This document shows positions 1 through 11,204 of a stretch of DNA of 64,000 nucleotides, piece after piece. A program made the translations under genes and the position numbers. The DNA is from Dama dama. Taxonomy: Eukaryota > Chordata > Mammalia > Artiodactyla > Cervidae. How positions within the stretch are numbered: the first letter of the stretch is position 1; each line of letters starts with the position of its first letter. The stretch covers positions 2,459,501 through 2,523,500 of the forward strand of contig NC_083688.1 of the NCBI RefSeq assembly GCF_033118175.1, written 5' to 3'. The notes beneath the pieces were generated by a model that was not told the origin of the DNA, did not search any database, and saw only the letters and a list, made by a program, of their open reading frames with translations.

Positions 1-57
1 CCTCAGCCCTCCACCGCGGGGCTCGTCCCCCGGCCTCTCCCGGTCGGGGCCTCTTAC
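1..57 (-). other. IFFO2: Start of IFFO2 intron 2
   Basis: Intronic sequence directly after the exon 2 donor (gt at 57-56). It is GC-rich, with nothing else recognisable. Confidence 0.85.
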
Positions 58-118
58 CTCCTGTAGCGTGTCCACCATGGTCTGCAGGTTCACGCGCTTG
101 GCGAGCTCCTCCTCCCAT
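58..118 (-). CDS. IFFO2: IFFO2 coding exon 2 (coil segment)
   Basis: A 61 bp internal exon. Its first base completes the arginine codon begun in exon 1 (AG + A), followed by a tryptophan and the helical segment EEELAKRVNLQTMVDTL, which matches the rod of IFFO proteins. It ends on a codon boundary at a glutamate. On the minus strand the acceptor is ...ctgttgcag|A with a pyrimidine-rich stretch before it, and a CTGAC branch-point-like word whose A is at about 145, 26 bases from the exon. The donor is CAGGAG|gtaagag, close to consensus. The phase agreement with an exon 34 kb away is the strongest evidence that both belong to one intact gene. Later exons lie to the left of the window. Confidence 0.93.
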
Positions 119-594
119 CTGCAACAGCCAAGAGGGACAGGCGGTCAGAGGGCGGCCTCCCCCGGACAGTCCACCCCCAGGCACAATGCCAGCACCCACC
201 CTGAGACGCGTCTGCGCTGGCTGAGGAAGGTGCAGCAGGGATGCCAGCCCTGCCTGTGTCCCGGAGCGCCCAGGCCGGGGGCGGCAGGCTGATGCACAAT
301 GCCAGGGGACGAGGCTCCGGGCATGAGCGCAGCCCCACCGGGAGAGGCGGCGGGAGGGCCACCCCCGGCCCTGTGCGGACACAGTGTGAAGTGATGCACA
401 AGAGCTGCTGCTCCTCACGTTCCTGTGAGACGCAGCACTGAGGCTGTTCTCAGCTGCCAGGCTAGAGCCAGCACCACGCTCAGGCTCTCCTTTGCACCCA
501 CAGGAAACAAACTTTTTTCATGCCAACCATTGCAACCTCAGAGGCAATCTTTCCTGCCACCTACCCTACCCAACAAAGACATCTCCCACGTAGC

Positions 595-712
595 TGTTAT
601 CATCCTTGTCTTACAGATGAGAAAACTGAGACTCAGAGAGGTTAAATATCCTGCCCAAAGACACACAGCTAGTTAGGGGATGGGGTTGGACTTCAAACCC
701 AGGTCTGTTTTA
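595..712 (-). repeat. MIR SINE fragment
   Basis: Carries the MIR core in antisense form: ttacagatgagaaaactgag, then a word like ctgcccaaagacacacagct. Old mammalian tRNA-derived SINE. Confidence 0.85.
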
Positions 713-762
713 TTACATTAAAACAAAAAAAAAGATGTAAGTCTCACTTATTTAATGCCTGA

Positions 763-960
763 GCTTCACTGGCGGCTCAGATGGTAAAGAAGCGGCCAGC
801 AGTGCGGGAGACCTGGGTTCGACCTCTGGGTGGGGAAGATCCCCTGGAGGAAGGCATGGCAACCCACTCCAGTATTCATGCCTGGAGAAACCCCATGGAC
901 AGAAGAGCCTGGTGGGCTATAGTCCATGGGGTCGCAGAGTCAGACACAAGCACGTTTCAT
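763..960 (+). repeat. Bov-tA-type SINE
   Basis: Ruminant tRNA-derived SINE in sense orientation: head with ggcggctcagatggtaaaga and B-box-like gacctgggttcga, then gatcccctggaggaaggcat and agtccatggggtcgcagagt. Nearly full length. Confidence 0.92.
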
Positions 961-1595
961 GCCTAAGTGAGGGTGAGGGCTGGCGGGGCCAGGACTCAGA
1001 CTCAGGCTGGGGGCTCCAGATCGGGTGCTGGTGACTCTGCTGGGCTCCCTGTGGACCGTGGACCGTGGGCCTGTGGGATCCCTGACCCCCTCCCCACCCA
1101 GATGGTCCTGCTGCCCCCGAGGGCCGGGCCCTTCTCCATCACAGGACAGCCAGACCGGGGGCTTCTCTCTTTCTTCACCCCGGGGCTGCCTCCCTACATG
1201 GCTTCAGAGCGGGCAGGTCTGGAAGCCTTGAGGATGCTGTCGGGACCAGCTAAAAATAGGCCAGAGGGGAGGGATGGCTGAAGAGCGGGTTACATCACTG
1301 GCTTTTGGAAACAAGAGAAAACGGATACTGTTTGCACACACAGAGGAAAATTCCTCCTCTTTCCCACACGAGACACAGACGGCCCCGGGCAGGGCTCTCA
1401 GAGGACACACACGCTCCTCCCTCCCTTTGGTCTTCACCAGCCCCCGGCAGTGGCGGCTGGGCCTCAATCGGCCGTGGGCTAGGGTTAGAACCCCGTGGGC
1501 AGTGGGGGCTGGGGTGGGCGTCCTAGTGTGGATGAGAGATACAGAGGGACCCAAGGAGGGGCAGGGAGAGAATCTAAGAGTCTGACCCGGGCAGG

Positions 1596-1700
1596 ATCGT
1601 TGCACGGAACACTCCCGTGGCGCAGAGACACGGAGGCCCTGTGTGTGAAAGGAACCTGCCCAAGGTCACCTAGTATGTCGTGGGCGGGGCCACGAGTCCA
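1596..1700 (-). repeat. MIR fragment, diverged
   Basis: Resembles the antisense MIR core (cctgcccaaggtcacctagt). Confidence 0.55.
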
Positions 1701-1981
1701 GGGAACAGCTGGGGAAGAAGAACCCCAGGTGGGGAGAAGCCCAAGGCTGTGCCCAGCTCGCTGAGACGCACAGGGCGTCCGGGGCTGCCCTCGAGGGAGG
1801 CCGGGGCCCAGAATACAGGACTGAGCTGAATCATCCCTCCTGGCCACGCTGCCCCGAGGGGGGCAGGGGAAGGGCTTCCAAAGCTGCTGAGCAGAGCAGG
1901 GCCAAAGGAGGGCGCTGGCCGCAGCCCGGCCCCCAAGACCAGCCTCGCTAGCGTGTTCCTACAGCAACAGCAAGATAACGC

Positions 1982-2013
1982 GGGGGTGGGGGGGGGGGCG
2001 GCGGGGAGGGCGG
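1982..2013 (+). repeat. G-rich low-complexity run
   Basis: Contains G5, G12 and later G4/G3 runs, enough for a G-quadruplex on the plus strand (antisense to IFFO2). Confidence 0.7.
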
Positions 2014-2124
2014 CAAGGGATGAGACGCGGGCACCCGGGGGCATCTCACCCACACATACCAGCTTCTCAGAGGAGCCTCTGGGATGAGGCCAGCCCCCTC
2101 TCCCTTTTCCTTTTCCTGGAAGCA

Positions 2125-2262
2125 ACCTTCTCATGAGGAAGCTGGGGCAGGGGGTCAACAGACCCATTGAACAGACAGGAAAAGTGAGGCCCAGCAAAGG
2201 AAAGCAATTTGTCTCAGGTCACCCCAGAGTGAGAACACAAGCCACGTCTTTGGATCCTCAGC
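2125..2262 (-). repeat. MIR fragment
   Basis: Antisense MIR words: aggaaaagtgaggcccagca and tctcaggtcacccc. Confidence 0.65.
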
Positions 2263-2289
2263 ATGGAATCGCGGTAGCAGCAGCCACTG

Positions 2290-2515
2290 GTTGGCGAGCA
2301 CCGCTCAAGTCCCCTGAGCTGGGCCCAGTGCCTTGGACACATCTCACTGGCCTTCATCTGACCTCTTAACCCTCTCCTGTAAAGACGTTTTCCCCAAACC
2401 CATTTTGCAGATGAGAGAGCTGAGGTTCAGAGAAGTGTGACCTGTCTAAGGCCACACAGTCAGCAGGGATGGGACTCGAGTCAAGCCCACGTTCTCAAGC
2501 CTCCAGTTTCCAACT
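2290..2515 (-). repeat. MIR, near full length
   Basis: Runs from a gcccagtgccttggacacat part through ttgcagatgagagagctgag to gccacacagtcagcaggg and a cgagtcaagcccacg tail, the usual order of an antisense MIR. Confidence 0.82.
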
Positions 2516-3244
2516 GGGACGAGTGTGGGTGTCACCCAGGGACCGCGCTCACGTGCAGAGCCGGTTCAGCGGGACTGGGGTGGGGCTTGTTTCTCATGAG
2601 CTCCCCAACGGAAGGCGCTCTGGTGGCCCCCTCGCCTCGCTAAGCTGTACCCCAGGTGAGCTTGCACAAATGATTTCACTGGCCTTTCATTTCCAGAGCT
2701 GGATGGGTGGCCGGCCGGTGCCCCACCCCCAGGAGACACAGGAAGGACCCCTGTGTGTTGACAGCAGCTGGCCTGACAGCTGAGCCCGCTACCCACGCTG
2801 ACCTCCCCTCCCAGCCCTCAGCGGGAAAGCGTGGCCGTGCCCGCTTCCACACTGACAGTGCAGAAATGCTCTGCCCTTCAGCTGCTCTGGCTGACTGGGG
2901 TGAGAGGATGGATGAGTGATGTTTCTTAAGGAGCCCCAGATGCCCCGCATTCACGGCAACTCAGCCGACGGGGAGGGAGTGCGAAGCTGAGCCAGAAACT
3001 GGTCAACCATGTTGTGGGCTCTAGGACATTCCAATACCTGCTTCCCAGGCCCGTCCCCTTCCCTGCCTGACCTGGATCTGCCCACAGGAGCTTGGTTTCA
3101 GCAGGAGGGGAGTTTCAGGCATCGGGACCAACATAAGCAAAGACAGGCCAGCAGGAAGCCAGGGAGAAGCTGGCTGCCACCAAGAGGGGACACACCTCCC
3201 TGGGTCGGGGGCTGCTGAGCACACAGTGGGCTGTGAAGTTGCAG

Positions 3245-3310
3245 AGAAACCGCCTCCCCATTTTACAGGTGGGAAAATGAAGGCCCAGCGCACCCAGGCA
3301 ACTCTAGCCA
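3245..3310 (-). repeat. MIR fragment
   Basis: ccattttacaggtgggaaaa core, short and diverged. Confidence 0.6.
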
Positions 3311-3494
3311 GGGCCAGGACAGCCTGAATCACTTGGATCCATCCCTGCCCGCCCTGACCCATCAGCTCATAAAACTTCCAGTCTTTTTTCTCTTGAAGGG
3401 AGTGGAGAGAGGGACACTTATGGTCAGTTTCTGGGTGATGAACACCATGCCGTGCTTTCATATACTCAAAAGATAAACTATCACTGAATCCTGC

Positions 3495-3545
3495 CCTAAG
3501 CGTGGTCCCCATTTTACAGGCAGAGGAGACAGCATCAGAGGTAAC
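3495..3545 (-). repeat. MIR-like fragment
   Basis: ccattttacaggcagaggag only; too short to assign firmly. Confidence 0.45.
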
Positions 3546-4034
3546 CCGATTCCCTTTTCCCTTCTGCCACTTGAGCCTCCTGAAATCAATCCATTCTCCC
3601 AGGCCTGTCTCACATGTCATCTCTCCTCCAAACCAAGGCAGACACTCCCCTGGTTTTCCCTCCTTGAGCCCAGGCTTGACCTGGCAGGCCTCAGGATGCC
3701 ATCGGCCCCGGGGCCGCTTCGCAGCGGCGTCTCATCCACAGAGCCAGCCCACGATGCCAGGGACGGCAGCAGACCAGCCTCCGTCTCCTCCGCGCCGCGG
3801 CGTGCTCAGGCCCAGGTCTGGCTCACGCTCCCACCAGCCCACGGGGACCGTCTCTGGCCCCAGCATCCTCTCGCTCTGGCCCCACCTACGGACGCCCTCC
3901 AGCCACGGCTCTCACAGCGTCCTAGGCTGTGGATGCTCACGAAGCAGGAAGGATGGGCAACGGCGGTGCTGATGCTGCTGTGACTGGGCGGCCCCCACGG
4001 ACGGGGCGCCAACAGTGTGCCCGGACCACCCTCG

Positions 4035-4170
4035 GGAGCTTCACAGAGCCTGCCTTCAGCCTCACAGGAACCTCTAGGCCGGGTTAGATCATCTCCACGG
4101 GATTGATGAAAACACTGGATTCCAGAAGCATGAGGCCCCTCCCCCAGAATCACACAGCGGGCCGGGGGCT
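4035..4170 (-). repeat. MIR fragment
   Basis: Antisense MIR with a degenerate core and ccccagaatcacacagcggg. Confidence 0.6.
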
Positions 4171-4344
4171 GGGGTAGGGGCAGGGTGCTATTCTACAGAA
4201 ACAAGAGACTCAGAGAACTTCCAGAAACGAAGGCTGAAAGGGGCCAGAGTCCACCTAGACCACACCTCTGAGTACACAGATAAGGAAGGTGAGGTGCAGG
4301 GTCACCCAGGGAGCGGACAGTGGGCCGCCCTCCCCTGCCCAGGC

Positions 4345-4430
4345 TGAAGGGCTTGAGTCTGAACCCCAGCATCTGCCTCTACCGCTTGGAGCCTCAGTCT
4401 CCCCATCTATAAAGGAGATGGAGTGTGAGC
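4345..4430 (+). repeat. MIR fragment
   Basis: Sense MIR words: gagtctgaaccccagcatct and gcctcagtctccccatctat. Confidence 0.7.
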
Positions 4431-5358
4431 CCAGCATACCCCGGGGACGCTCAAGAAGAGCCATTCTGCCCCTACACTCCGGGCTCAGACCGGCGAGCCC
4501 ACAGATGTACACTTGCGTGCAGACAGTATGGCCAACTCCTCCAGCACCCGCCTCCAGAGGTCTCAGGCACCCTGCGCCTGGCCCGTCAGGGCCCGGAGAG
4601 GACACGGGGGAGACGCGGGTTCTACGTGGGGAAGGGGCGTTGCAGGAGTCGGGTCTAAAGTGGGGGTCTGGCCCCTCCCCAGCCGGTCATGATGACTATG
4701 CTCCCTGCCCTAACTCCAGCCTCACTTGTGAGGAGTCAGACATTGTTGAATGGATTTGCCGAATGAATGGATATATGACCCAGGTGGCAAGCACCCTTCC
4801 CAGCGGGGGCCCCTTGGACAGCGTCCTCAGTCTGAGCCCCAGCCTGGGGACCTCGCCACTCAGCTCCCACCGTCCACTTGGCTCCAGAGCGCCCCCTGGG
4901 AGAGGCCGGCGGGCTGGCCAGGCCAGAAGCGGGCCAGGAGAAGGAGAAAGTGTGTCTGTCCCATCCCCGCAGCTCCAGGCCCACGCAGGAGAGCAGGGAG
5001 CTCAGGGGTGTGGCGGGCGGGGGGAAGAGATGCCTCCCCGGGGTCCACACGGGCTCGGCCACCATCTTAGCAGAAGGAGCGGAGGCGGCCGCCCGCCCCC
5101 AGACCCAGCCAGATGTGGTCGCCCCGCATTCCTGAGGAGCCACCGCTGGACCACGTGACGGATGGGAAGTCTGGGCAGGCTGCTGGGGGGAGGGGAGGCG
5201 CCGCGGGGCCAGCCCCCCGCCCCCACCCCCAGCCAACAACAGGGCCAGGGTCTCCCCGCCCCCACGGGCTCAGGGTGACACAGAGATCCACAGGAAAGGG
5301 GCCACAAAGCCTGGCTTCGGGGGGCGGAAGGCCGAGCTGAAGTCACTGGCAGTGAGAC

Positions 5359-5383
5359 TGACTCACGGTTGCTTCACTTCCTG
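5359..5383. promoter_or_regulatory. AP-1 and ETS motif pair in intron 1
   Basis: TGACTCA at 5359-5365 is followed ten bases later by ACTTCCTG at 5376-5383. Both are consensus-quality words (AP-1; ETS on the opposite strand). The block lies in non-repetitive GC-rich intron. Function is inferred only. Confidence 0.4.
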
Positions 5384-5549
5384 TCGGCCACAGAGAGAGG
5401 CTCCGGGGCTCCAGCTGCGGAGGAAAGCGGGTGCAGCCCCCGGATAACCATTTCAGTCCCCGCGGACAGTTTGCGGGGCCTCTGGGGAGAAAGTCCTGGA
5501 GACCCCGGGGCGGGGGGCGGCGGGAGACCAGGGTAGCATACTGCCCCTG

Positions 5550-5610
5550 CTGCTGGCCGGCTGTGTGACTCTGGGCAAGTCAGTCACCCTCTCTGGGCGG
5601 GAAGCGCGGC
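5550..5610 (+). repeat. MIR core fragment
   Basis: ctgtgtgactctgggcaagt, the sense MIR core. Confidence 0.7.
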
Positions 5611-6734
5611 AGCCCCTCTGAGGCTGTGAGAACAACACGGGGTCCACGAGTGTGTGCACACGCCCAGCCCCTCCCCTGGCACACAGCAAGCACACCGCAG
5701 ACGCTCCAAGGCTCAACTCCGACTGCAGGATCCCACGGCTGCCTCCAGTGGCCAGGCCTCCGGGGAGCTGGGAGGGGCCACAGGAATGGTCCACACCTTG
5801 CCAGGGAGGGTGAGCCGCCGGCACGCCCAAGCCAGCTCACTCAGGTGATGGGAAGCAAGCTCAGGTGAGGCTGGGCTGGAGCCATGGGTGGAAAACTTCA
5901 TTAGGGGCCAAGCGTGGGCCCTGCCTCCGGCAGTGGGCAGATGGGCGGAGGGCAGCTTGCGGCCGGCGCCCAGGGTGCTCACCCCAGAGCAGCTGGGTGC
6001 GGGCTGCCACGTGACTCCGGCCGGGGGCCTGCTGGAGCCATGCTGCCCGCCTGCCCCACCGCCCACAGACGCAGAGAGGCGCCCCTGCCCTCCCCGCGTG
6101 GGCGTGCCTTTCCCCAGCCTCGCCGTGGAGCCGGGGCCCCGACTGCCAGCTCCTCACCTAGACTAACGTCTGAGCTGGAGGACCAGGCAGATCAGGGCGA
6201 CCCTTCCTCAAATGCAGTCTCGCTGAAGCCAGTGGGCTACAGATCAGAGCGGGTGCTCAGCAGGCCCCTACCCACTGACTTCTACTGAGCCCCCGAGAGA
6301 GCTAGAAATTCACAACCAGATCAACTTCCGCCTTCCACGCCACCCTACGTGTCCAAGACCACAAACAGTTCACGGCGCAGGCACAGAAAGAAAGAGACAA
6401 GCAAGAGGGCAGCGGGAGCAGGGTGGGCAGCCCAGCGTGGAAGTGCGTGGGCCTCCGCGGCCCCTGACTCCCTGCTCTTGTCGGTTGAGCGCACCTTCTC
6501 TCTCCAGGAACCGGAGGGGCCGGGCCCCAGCCTGTGCATGGACAGGCCCCCGGCCCCCAAGCCCTGCTGGCATGGGCACCTCCCAGCCCTGCCGCCCCAC
6601 GCTCACCATCCCCTTCCCCGTGGACTCCGGCACTCCCGCCCACACCCAGCCCCTGATCTGGGGGAAGGGACGCCTCCCAGACGTGCCCATCAGAGGCCCA
6701 GCTGCCCAGCTGCACTCTGCTGCTCACAAGGAAA

Positions 6735-6900
6735 CACAAATTAAATGCCAACTGATTGTCTCCGCGGAGGAGGTATTAATTTAATGTGAACACTTAACCA
6801 GGGCAGCCGATTCCATTACAGGCAGGCGGTAATGGCCCAAGCAGGCCGGAGCACAGGCTGGGAGCTGGTGATAGGCTGGGTGGGGCAGCCACGTTATCAA
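6735..6900. other. Candidate conserved non-coding block
   Basis: A GC-poor island with homeodomain-like words (aaattaaatg, gtattaatttaatg, ggtaatgg, gttatcaa) inside GC-rich non-repetitive intron. This texture is typical of conserved enhancers, but conservation cannot be tested here. Confidence 0.35.
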
Positions 6901-6935
6901 GTGTGCGCCTCTTCCCAGCAAGCTGGCACCACATA

Positions 6936-6978
6936 CACGCGCGTGAGCACACACAGACACACAACGCACACGCATGCA
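6936..6978 (+). repeat. CA-rich low-complexity tract
   Basis: Imperfect acac/cgca repeats, about 40 bp. Confidence 0.65.
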
Positions 6979-7094
6979 CTCGCTCTCAACCTGAAACAGC
7001 AGCTGTCTCCAGGGCTTCCCAACAGAGCGGTCTGTGCGAGGCTACTCAGGGTGGGTGGGGGTCTCAGGTCCGCTGGGAAGCACCATGTAGAGAA

Positions 7095-7225
7095 GAGGGT
7101 TCTGGGCTAGAGCGGGCAGGAGACCCTAGCTCAAGTCCAGCTCTGTCGCTAATTCACTGCACAAACCCAGCAAGCCTTTCCTCCGCCGGGGCCTCTGGTC
7201 TATAATACGATCTCCGAGTCCCTCT
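7095..7225 (+). repeat. MIR fragment
   Basis: Sense MIR with ctcaagtccagctctgtcgc and gcctctggtctataata in the expected order. Confidence 0.65.
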
Positions 7226-7391
7226 AGATAAGACCCGCACACCCTGGATGTGGCCCTTCCTCGGAGCCAGAAACAGGAGACGGCCTCAGGGACACGGCTG
7301 CCACCCAGAGTCACCCTGGGTGATGGCATCGAGCCAGCGGCCCCTGCCCTCAGCACCAGTGACCAGCAAGCCAGGAGTGGGGTGGCAGCAT

Positions 7392-7968
7392 GTGTTTTTA
7401 GAATTAGTTTTTATTGGAGAAGAGTTGCTCCCCCATGTCGTGTGAGCATCTCCTGCACGGCAGAGGGAATCAGCTGTCTGTACACACAGGGCCCCTCCGT
7501 CTCGGACCGCCTTCCCATCCAGGCCACCCCAGTGCGTTAAGTAGAGTTCCCTGCCCTGCACACCACCTTCTCAGTTATCTGGTTCATTCATGGCGTCAGT
7601 CATGTATGGGCTTCCCTGGTGGCTCAGGGATAAAGAATCCGGCAGAGGCGGGTTCCATCCCTGGGTGGGAAAGATCCCCTGGAGGAGGAAATGGCAACTC
7701 CACTCCAGCATTCCTGCCTGGAGAATCCCATGGACAGAGGAGCCTCGCGGGCTACAGTCCATGGGGTCACAAAAGAGCTCAACACGACTGAGTGAGCACT
7801 TAACACACGCACACGAATCCCAATCTCCCAATTCCTCCCCCTCCCCTTTTCCCCTTTGGTATCCATATATCTGTTCTGTGTGTGGCTATTTCGCCTTACC
7901 ATTTATACCATGTTTCTGGAGTCCACATGTGCGCACTAATACACGATATTTGTTTCTCTTCCTGTGCA
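7392..7968 (-). mobile_element. Ruminant L1 3' end, split by a SINE
   Basis: 7392-7606 and 7808-7968 read as consecutive parts of an antisense L1 3' region (ttagtttttattggagaaga; then tcccaatctcccaattcctc). The Bov-tA SINE at 7607-7807 interrupts it, so the L1 is older than the SINE. Confidence 0.72.
7607..7807 (+). repeat. Bov-tA-type SINE
   Basis: Full-length sense copy: gggcttccctggtggctcag start, gaatcccatggacagaggag middle, and cagtccatggggtcacaaaa near the end. Confidence 0.92.
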
Positions 7969-8148
7969 TTGATTCAGCCTTTGTCCACTCATTCATTCCA
8001 TGATCGGTTCTGGACTGTGAGCCATGAGCTGCTCAGGCCCGATAGAATCAAAGATGACGTGAGTCTCCACCAGGCCCTCTGAGGGCAGCAAATGGAGAAG
8101 GCCGCCTGCCCCTGCAGGGCCCCCAGAGGGCCCGCTGATCCCTAGCTA

Positions 8149-8235
8149 GAAACCTCAGCTTCCTCCTCTGTGAAAAGGCGGCAGTAGCCTTACCTTGCAG
8201 GCTTCATGGATGGTAAAAGCGCTCAAATGAAGGTT
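8149..8235 (+). repeat. MIR fragment
   Basis: aacctcagcttcctcctctg with gtgaaaaggcggcagtagcc after it, matching the sense MIR 3' half. Confidence 0.6.
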
Positions 8236-8696
8236 CGCAGGCGCCCTTCTGGACGAGGGCCATTCTCACCACTGGCGTGGCCCAGCCTGGCCCGTCTGGG
8301 AGGGGCAGTGACAGGTGGGTATGCAAGGCCCAGACCACCCAAGCAGGGACACGTCTCCACCCTGCCCCGGCCCTCTGCGGATCTAGCAGCTACCGAGAGG
8401 GGCTGGCAAGTGAGTTTTCCCAGCCAGGCGGTGAAAGCAAGCCCGGCCAATGGACAGCAGGGCCGAGCTGCGTGGAGTGATTCCCACTCTCCCTGCCTGT
8501 TCTGGGGACACGGCTACCCTTTACCGGGCAGCTGGCAGGCCTCTAGGGCACTCCACGGGGAGTTGCCAGGCCTTGAGAGAGCGGGGAGGAAGAGACTGGT
8601 AAGTCTGTCACTGGACCGCAGCCCCCAGGCCCACACTGCCTCGGGCAACGAGGCAGCCAGTGTCAGTGCAAGCTACCCATACCGGGTCCTTTCTCT

Positions 8697-9421
8697 CTCT
8701 AAAAAAAACACATTTATTTGGTTGCACCGGGGTTTAGTTGCAGCATGCAGGATCTTTAGTTGTGGCATGTGAACTCTGAGTTGCAGCACGTGAGATCTAG
8801 CTCCCCGACCAGGGATCGAACCCAGGCCCCCTGCATCGGGAGCGTGGACTCTTTTTATTATTATTATTTTTTTTTTTTTTTTTTTTTGTCATACATTGAC
8901 ATGAATCGGCCATAGATTTACATGTATTCCCCATCCCGATCCCCCCTCCCACCTCCCTCTCCACCCGATTCCTCTGGGTCTTCCCAGTGCACCAGGTCCG
9001 AGCACTTGTCTCATGCATCCCACCTGGGCTGGTGATCTGTTTCACCATAGATAGTATACATGCTGTTCTTTTGAAATATCCCACCCTCACATTCTCCCAC
9101 AGAGTTCAAAAGTCTGTTCTGTATTTCTGTGCCTCTTTTTCTGTTTTGCATATAGGGTTATCGTTACCATCTTTCTAAATTCCATATATATGTGTTAGTA
9201 TGCTGTAATGTTCTTTATCTTTCTGGCTTACTTCACTCTGTATAAGGGGCTCCAGTTTCATCCATCTCATTAGGACTGGTTCAAATGAATTATTTTTAAC
9301 GGCTGAGTAATATTCCATGGTGTATATGTACCACAGCTTCCTTATCCATTCATCTGCTGATGGGCATCTAGGTTGCTTGGGAGCGTGGACTCTTAGCCAC
9401 TGGACCCCCCAGGAAAGTCCC
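8697..9421 (-). repeat. tRNA-derived cetartiodactyl SINE, split by an L1
   Basis: Antisense copy of the SINE type whose sense form starts gggactttcctgg and contains ttcgatccctggtcgggg. The 5' head is at 9395-9421 and the body and tail at 8697-8853. The break is filled by the L1 at 8854-9378, which carries duplicated SINE sequence on both sides. Confidence 0.85.
8854..9378 (-). mobile_element. 5'-truncated L1 insertion with 16 bp target duplication
   Basis: Begins with a T-rich tail (poly-A of a minus-oriented element) and ends in antisense L1 sequence such as gtgtatatgtaccacagctt. The 16 bp word gggagcgtggactctt occurs exactly at 8838-8853 and again at 9379-9394: a perfect target-site duplication. 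Typical of target-primed reverse transcription. Confidence 0.9.
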
Positions 9422-9429
9422 AGTGTATC

Positions 9430-9530
9430 TGGCCCCGTCTCTGCCCAGACTTACTGCGTGATCTCAGGCAAGTCCCTTCTCCTCCTCTAGCCTCATTTTC
9501 CGGTTCTTAATGCAGTGGTGTCAGACTGAG
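9430..9530 (+). repeat. MIR fragment
   Basis: ctgcgtgatctcaggcaagt then tagcctcattttccggttct. Confidence 0.7.
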
Positions 9531-9689
9531 TAAGTTCAAAGGGCTCCCCTAGTCGGGCCAGGAAACAATTTCCACAGTGCCTGGACAGACAGACATCCCA
9601 AGCCATCAGGAAAACTATCTGATGAACCACAGAGAGTCAAAGCCAGCTAGGACATCAGCCTTTGGGTTCAAACCAGTGTGTGTGGTGGA

Positions 9690-9860
9690 GAGGGGGGCAG
9701 GGGTTCTGCAGTCAGGGGTCCCAGGGTCAAACCCCAGCTATATACACACCTTGCCCCTCTGTGACCTGGTACAGGCTGCCAACGCTCTCTGAGCTTTGCT
9801 AAGACCACCCACCTCGCAAGGCTGTTTGCAACGAGTCAACCGACCCATGACGACGGGTGC
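9690..9860 (+). repeat. MIR, diverged but long
   Basis: gtctgcagtc-type head region, ggtcaaaccccagctatata, a ctctgtgacctggtacaggc core and a ccacccacctcgcaaggctg tail. Confidence 0.65.
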
Positions 9861-10899
9861 AGTCAGCGGCCTTACCCTCGTGACCTCCCAGCTGCCAGCG
9901 GTCAGAAAGACTGGGAGCATAGGCCCAGGCCACACTACAAGTGACAGGGCCGGACCTGAGCCCAGGACTGGGGACCCCACAGCCTCTATGCTGCCGGAAT
10001 CATCACATGGATGTGATGGGGAGAATGAGCTGGATGCCGCTATCACCTGGCTGGGGGTTGGGGGCATGTGGTGGGGGCCGGGGGCGGCCGAGGGAGTAGA
10101 GCCAGATGCTGACACCGCTGCTTCCGTGGCCGGCAAAACCCAGCCTGCGTCCTGCTTCTGCCCCCCTCGCCCCTCGATGAGCCCCAGGAAAGAGCGGGCA
10201 CTGCTCAGGCTTAGAGGTCTGTCCTGACAAGGTCCACCATGTCAGCAGGCAAGGCTAAGGCACGAGGGGTCCCCTGGTCTTGTGGGGTCACCCCGGCAGG
10301 CACTGGAGGTCCTTCTCCCAGGCCCAGACGCCCCTGCTCACGTGCCCCCCAGGCTCTAGCTGTTTACACCAGCCTTCCACTCCAGTGACCCGGCGTCCAT
10401 GTCTACCCAGGTGGCCAGCCTCACTCCCACTTTGGTGCCGTTTATCAAAAGCCCCTTTGGAGACCCGGCAGCTCTGTGGATGCCCATCACCCCACAGCTG
10501 GGGGCTGGGGGGCAGTGCCCTCCTTCCAGAGCCTCTGCCTACAAACCACGCCAAGTGGCACTGACCCCCTCCCCCAAACCAAGCAGGCTGACACGAGAAG
10601 TGGCCCAGTGAGCACCTCCTGGGAGGAGGAATCTGCATGCCAAAGCGCAGGCCACCATCACGTTTCTGGGACACCACTTCCAACCTCTTCCAGCCTTGCA
10701 GCACCTTCATCACCTCCTCTAGGGAGCCCCTCAGGACTGCCCCAGAATGAGGCGCTACACCCATCCAAGTGTCTCCAGCCCTGGCACGTGCCTTCCTCAC
10801 ACCTGGGGTGCTGTAAGGATTCACTTCTCTGCCTGTCTCATCAGACTCTGCTCTCCTGGAGACATGGAGGACTGGCTTTCACTGTAAAATGCTTATTTC

Positions 10900-11045
10900 T
10901 TGCTAGACTAGTCACTTTACTCCCACCCTAGCTCTGTGAGGCAGGCATTACCCTTCCCACTTTACAGGTGAGTAAACTGAGGCCCGGGGGAACTGCCTTG
11001 CTCCAGGCCAGGCCCAGGTCCACCTGACTCCCACGCCTGAGCAGC
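10900..11045 (-). repeat. MIR
   Basis: ctgtgaggcaggcattaccc, actttacaggtgagtaaact and aggcccgggggaactgcctt in antisense order. Confidence 0.8.
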
Positions 11046-11204
11046 CTGGCAGTGGTAAGAATGTTCCACTGGTTCTATAAACCCCACTCCCTTCTGTGTC
11101 CCCCAGCACACTGCTGGGGAAACACCGCCAAATGACCCTGCCGGGGTCTGCACTGGTGTGCAGTGGTCATGGCCACTGACTTGGAAGCTGGCTGCTTAGC
11201 CTGT

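Larger units (their letters stand above)
121..9985. other. Single-copy intron stretches, 0.1-10 kb
   Basis: The stretches 121-594, 961-1595, 1701-2124, 2516-3244, 3546-4034, 4431-5549, 5611-6734 and 8236-8696 are GC-rich intron sequence with no recognisable gene or repeat. Exceptions are noted separately: a G-rich run at 1982-2013 able to form a G-quadruplex, and possible regulatory blocks near 5000-5400 and 6735-6900. The many short open frames here have no family resemblance and no coding character. Confidence 0.6.

Noticed and set aside
763..960. tRNA gene (A/B-box-like words in the SINE head)
   Set aside because: The cloverleaf is not maintained and the sequence continues into the Bov-A body; it is a tRNA-derived SINE. 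The same applies to the other SINE and MIR copies.
4289..5158. 289-codon plus-strand frame in intron 1
   Set aside because: Begins inside MIR sequence, is Pro/Gly/Ser/Arg-rich as expected from GC content, and has no recognisable domain.
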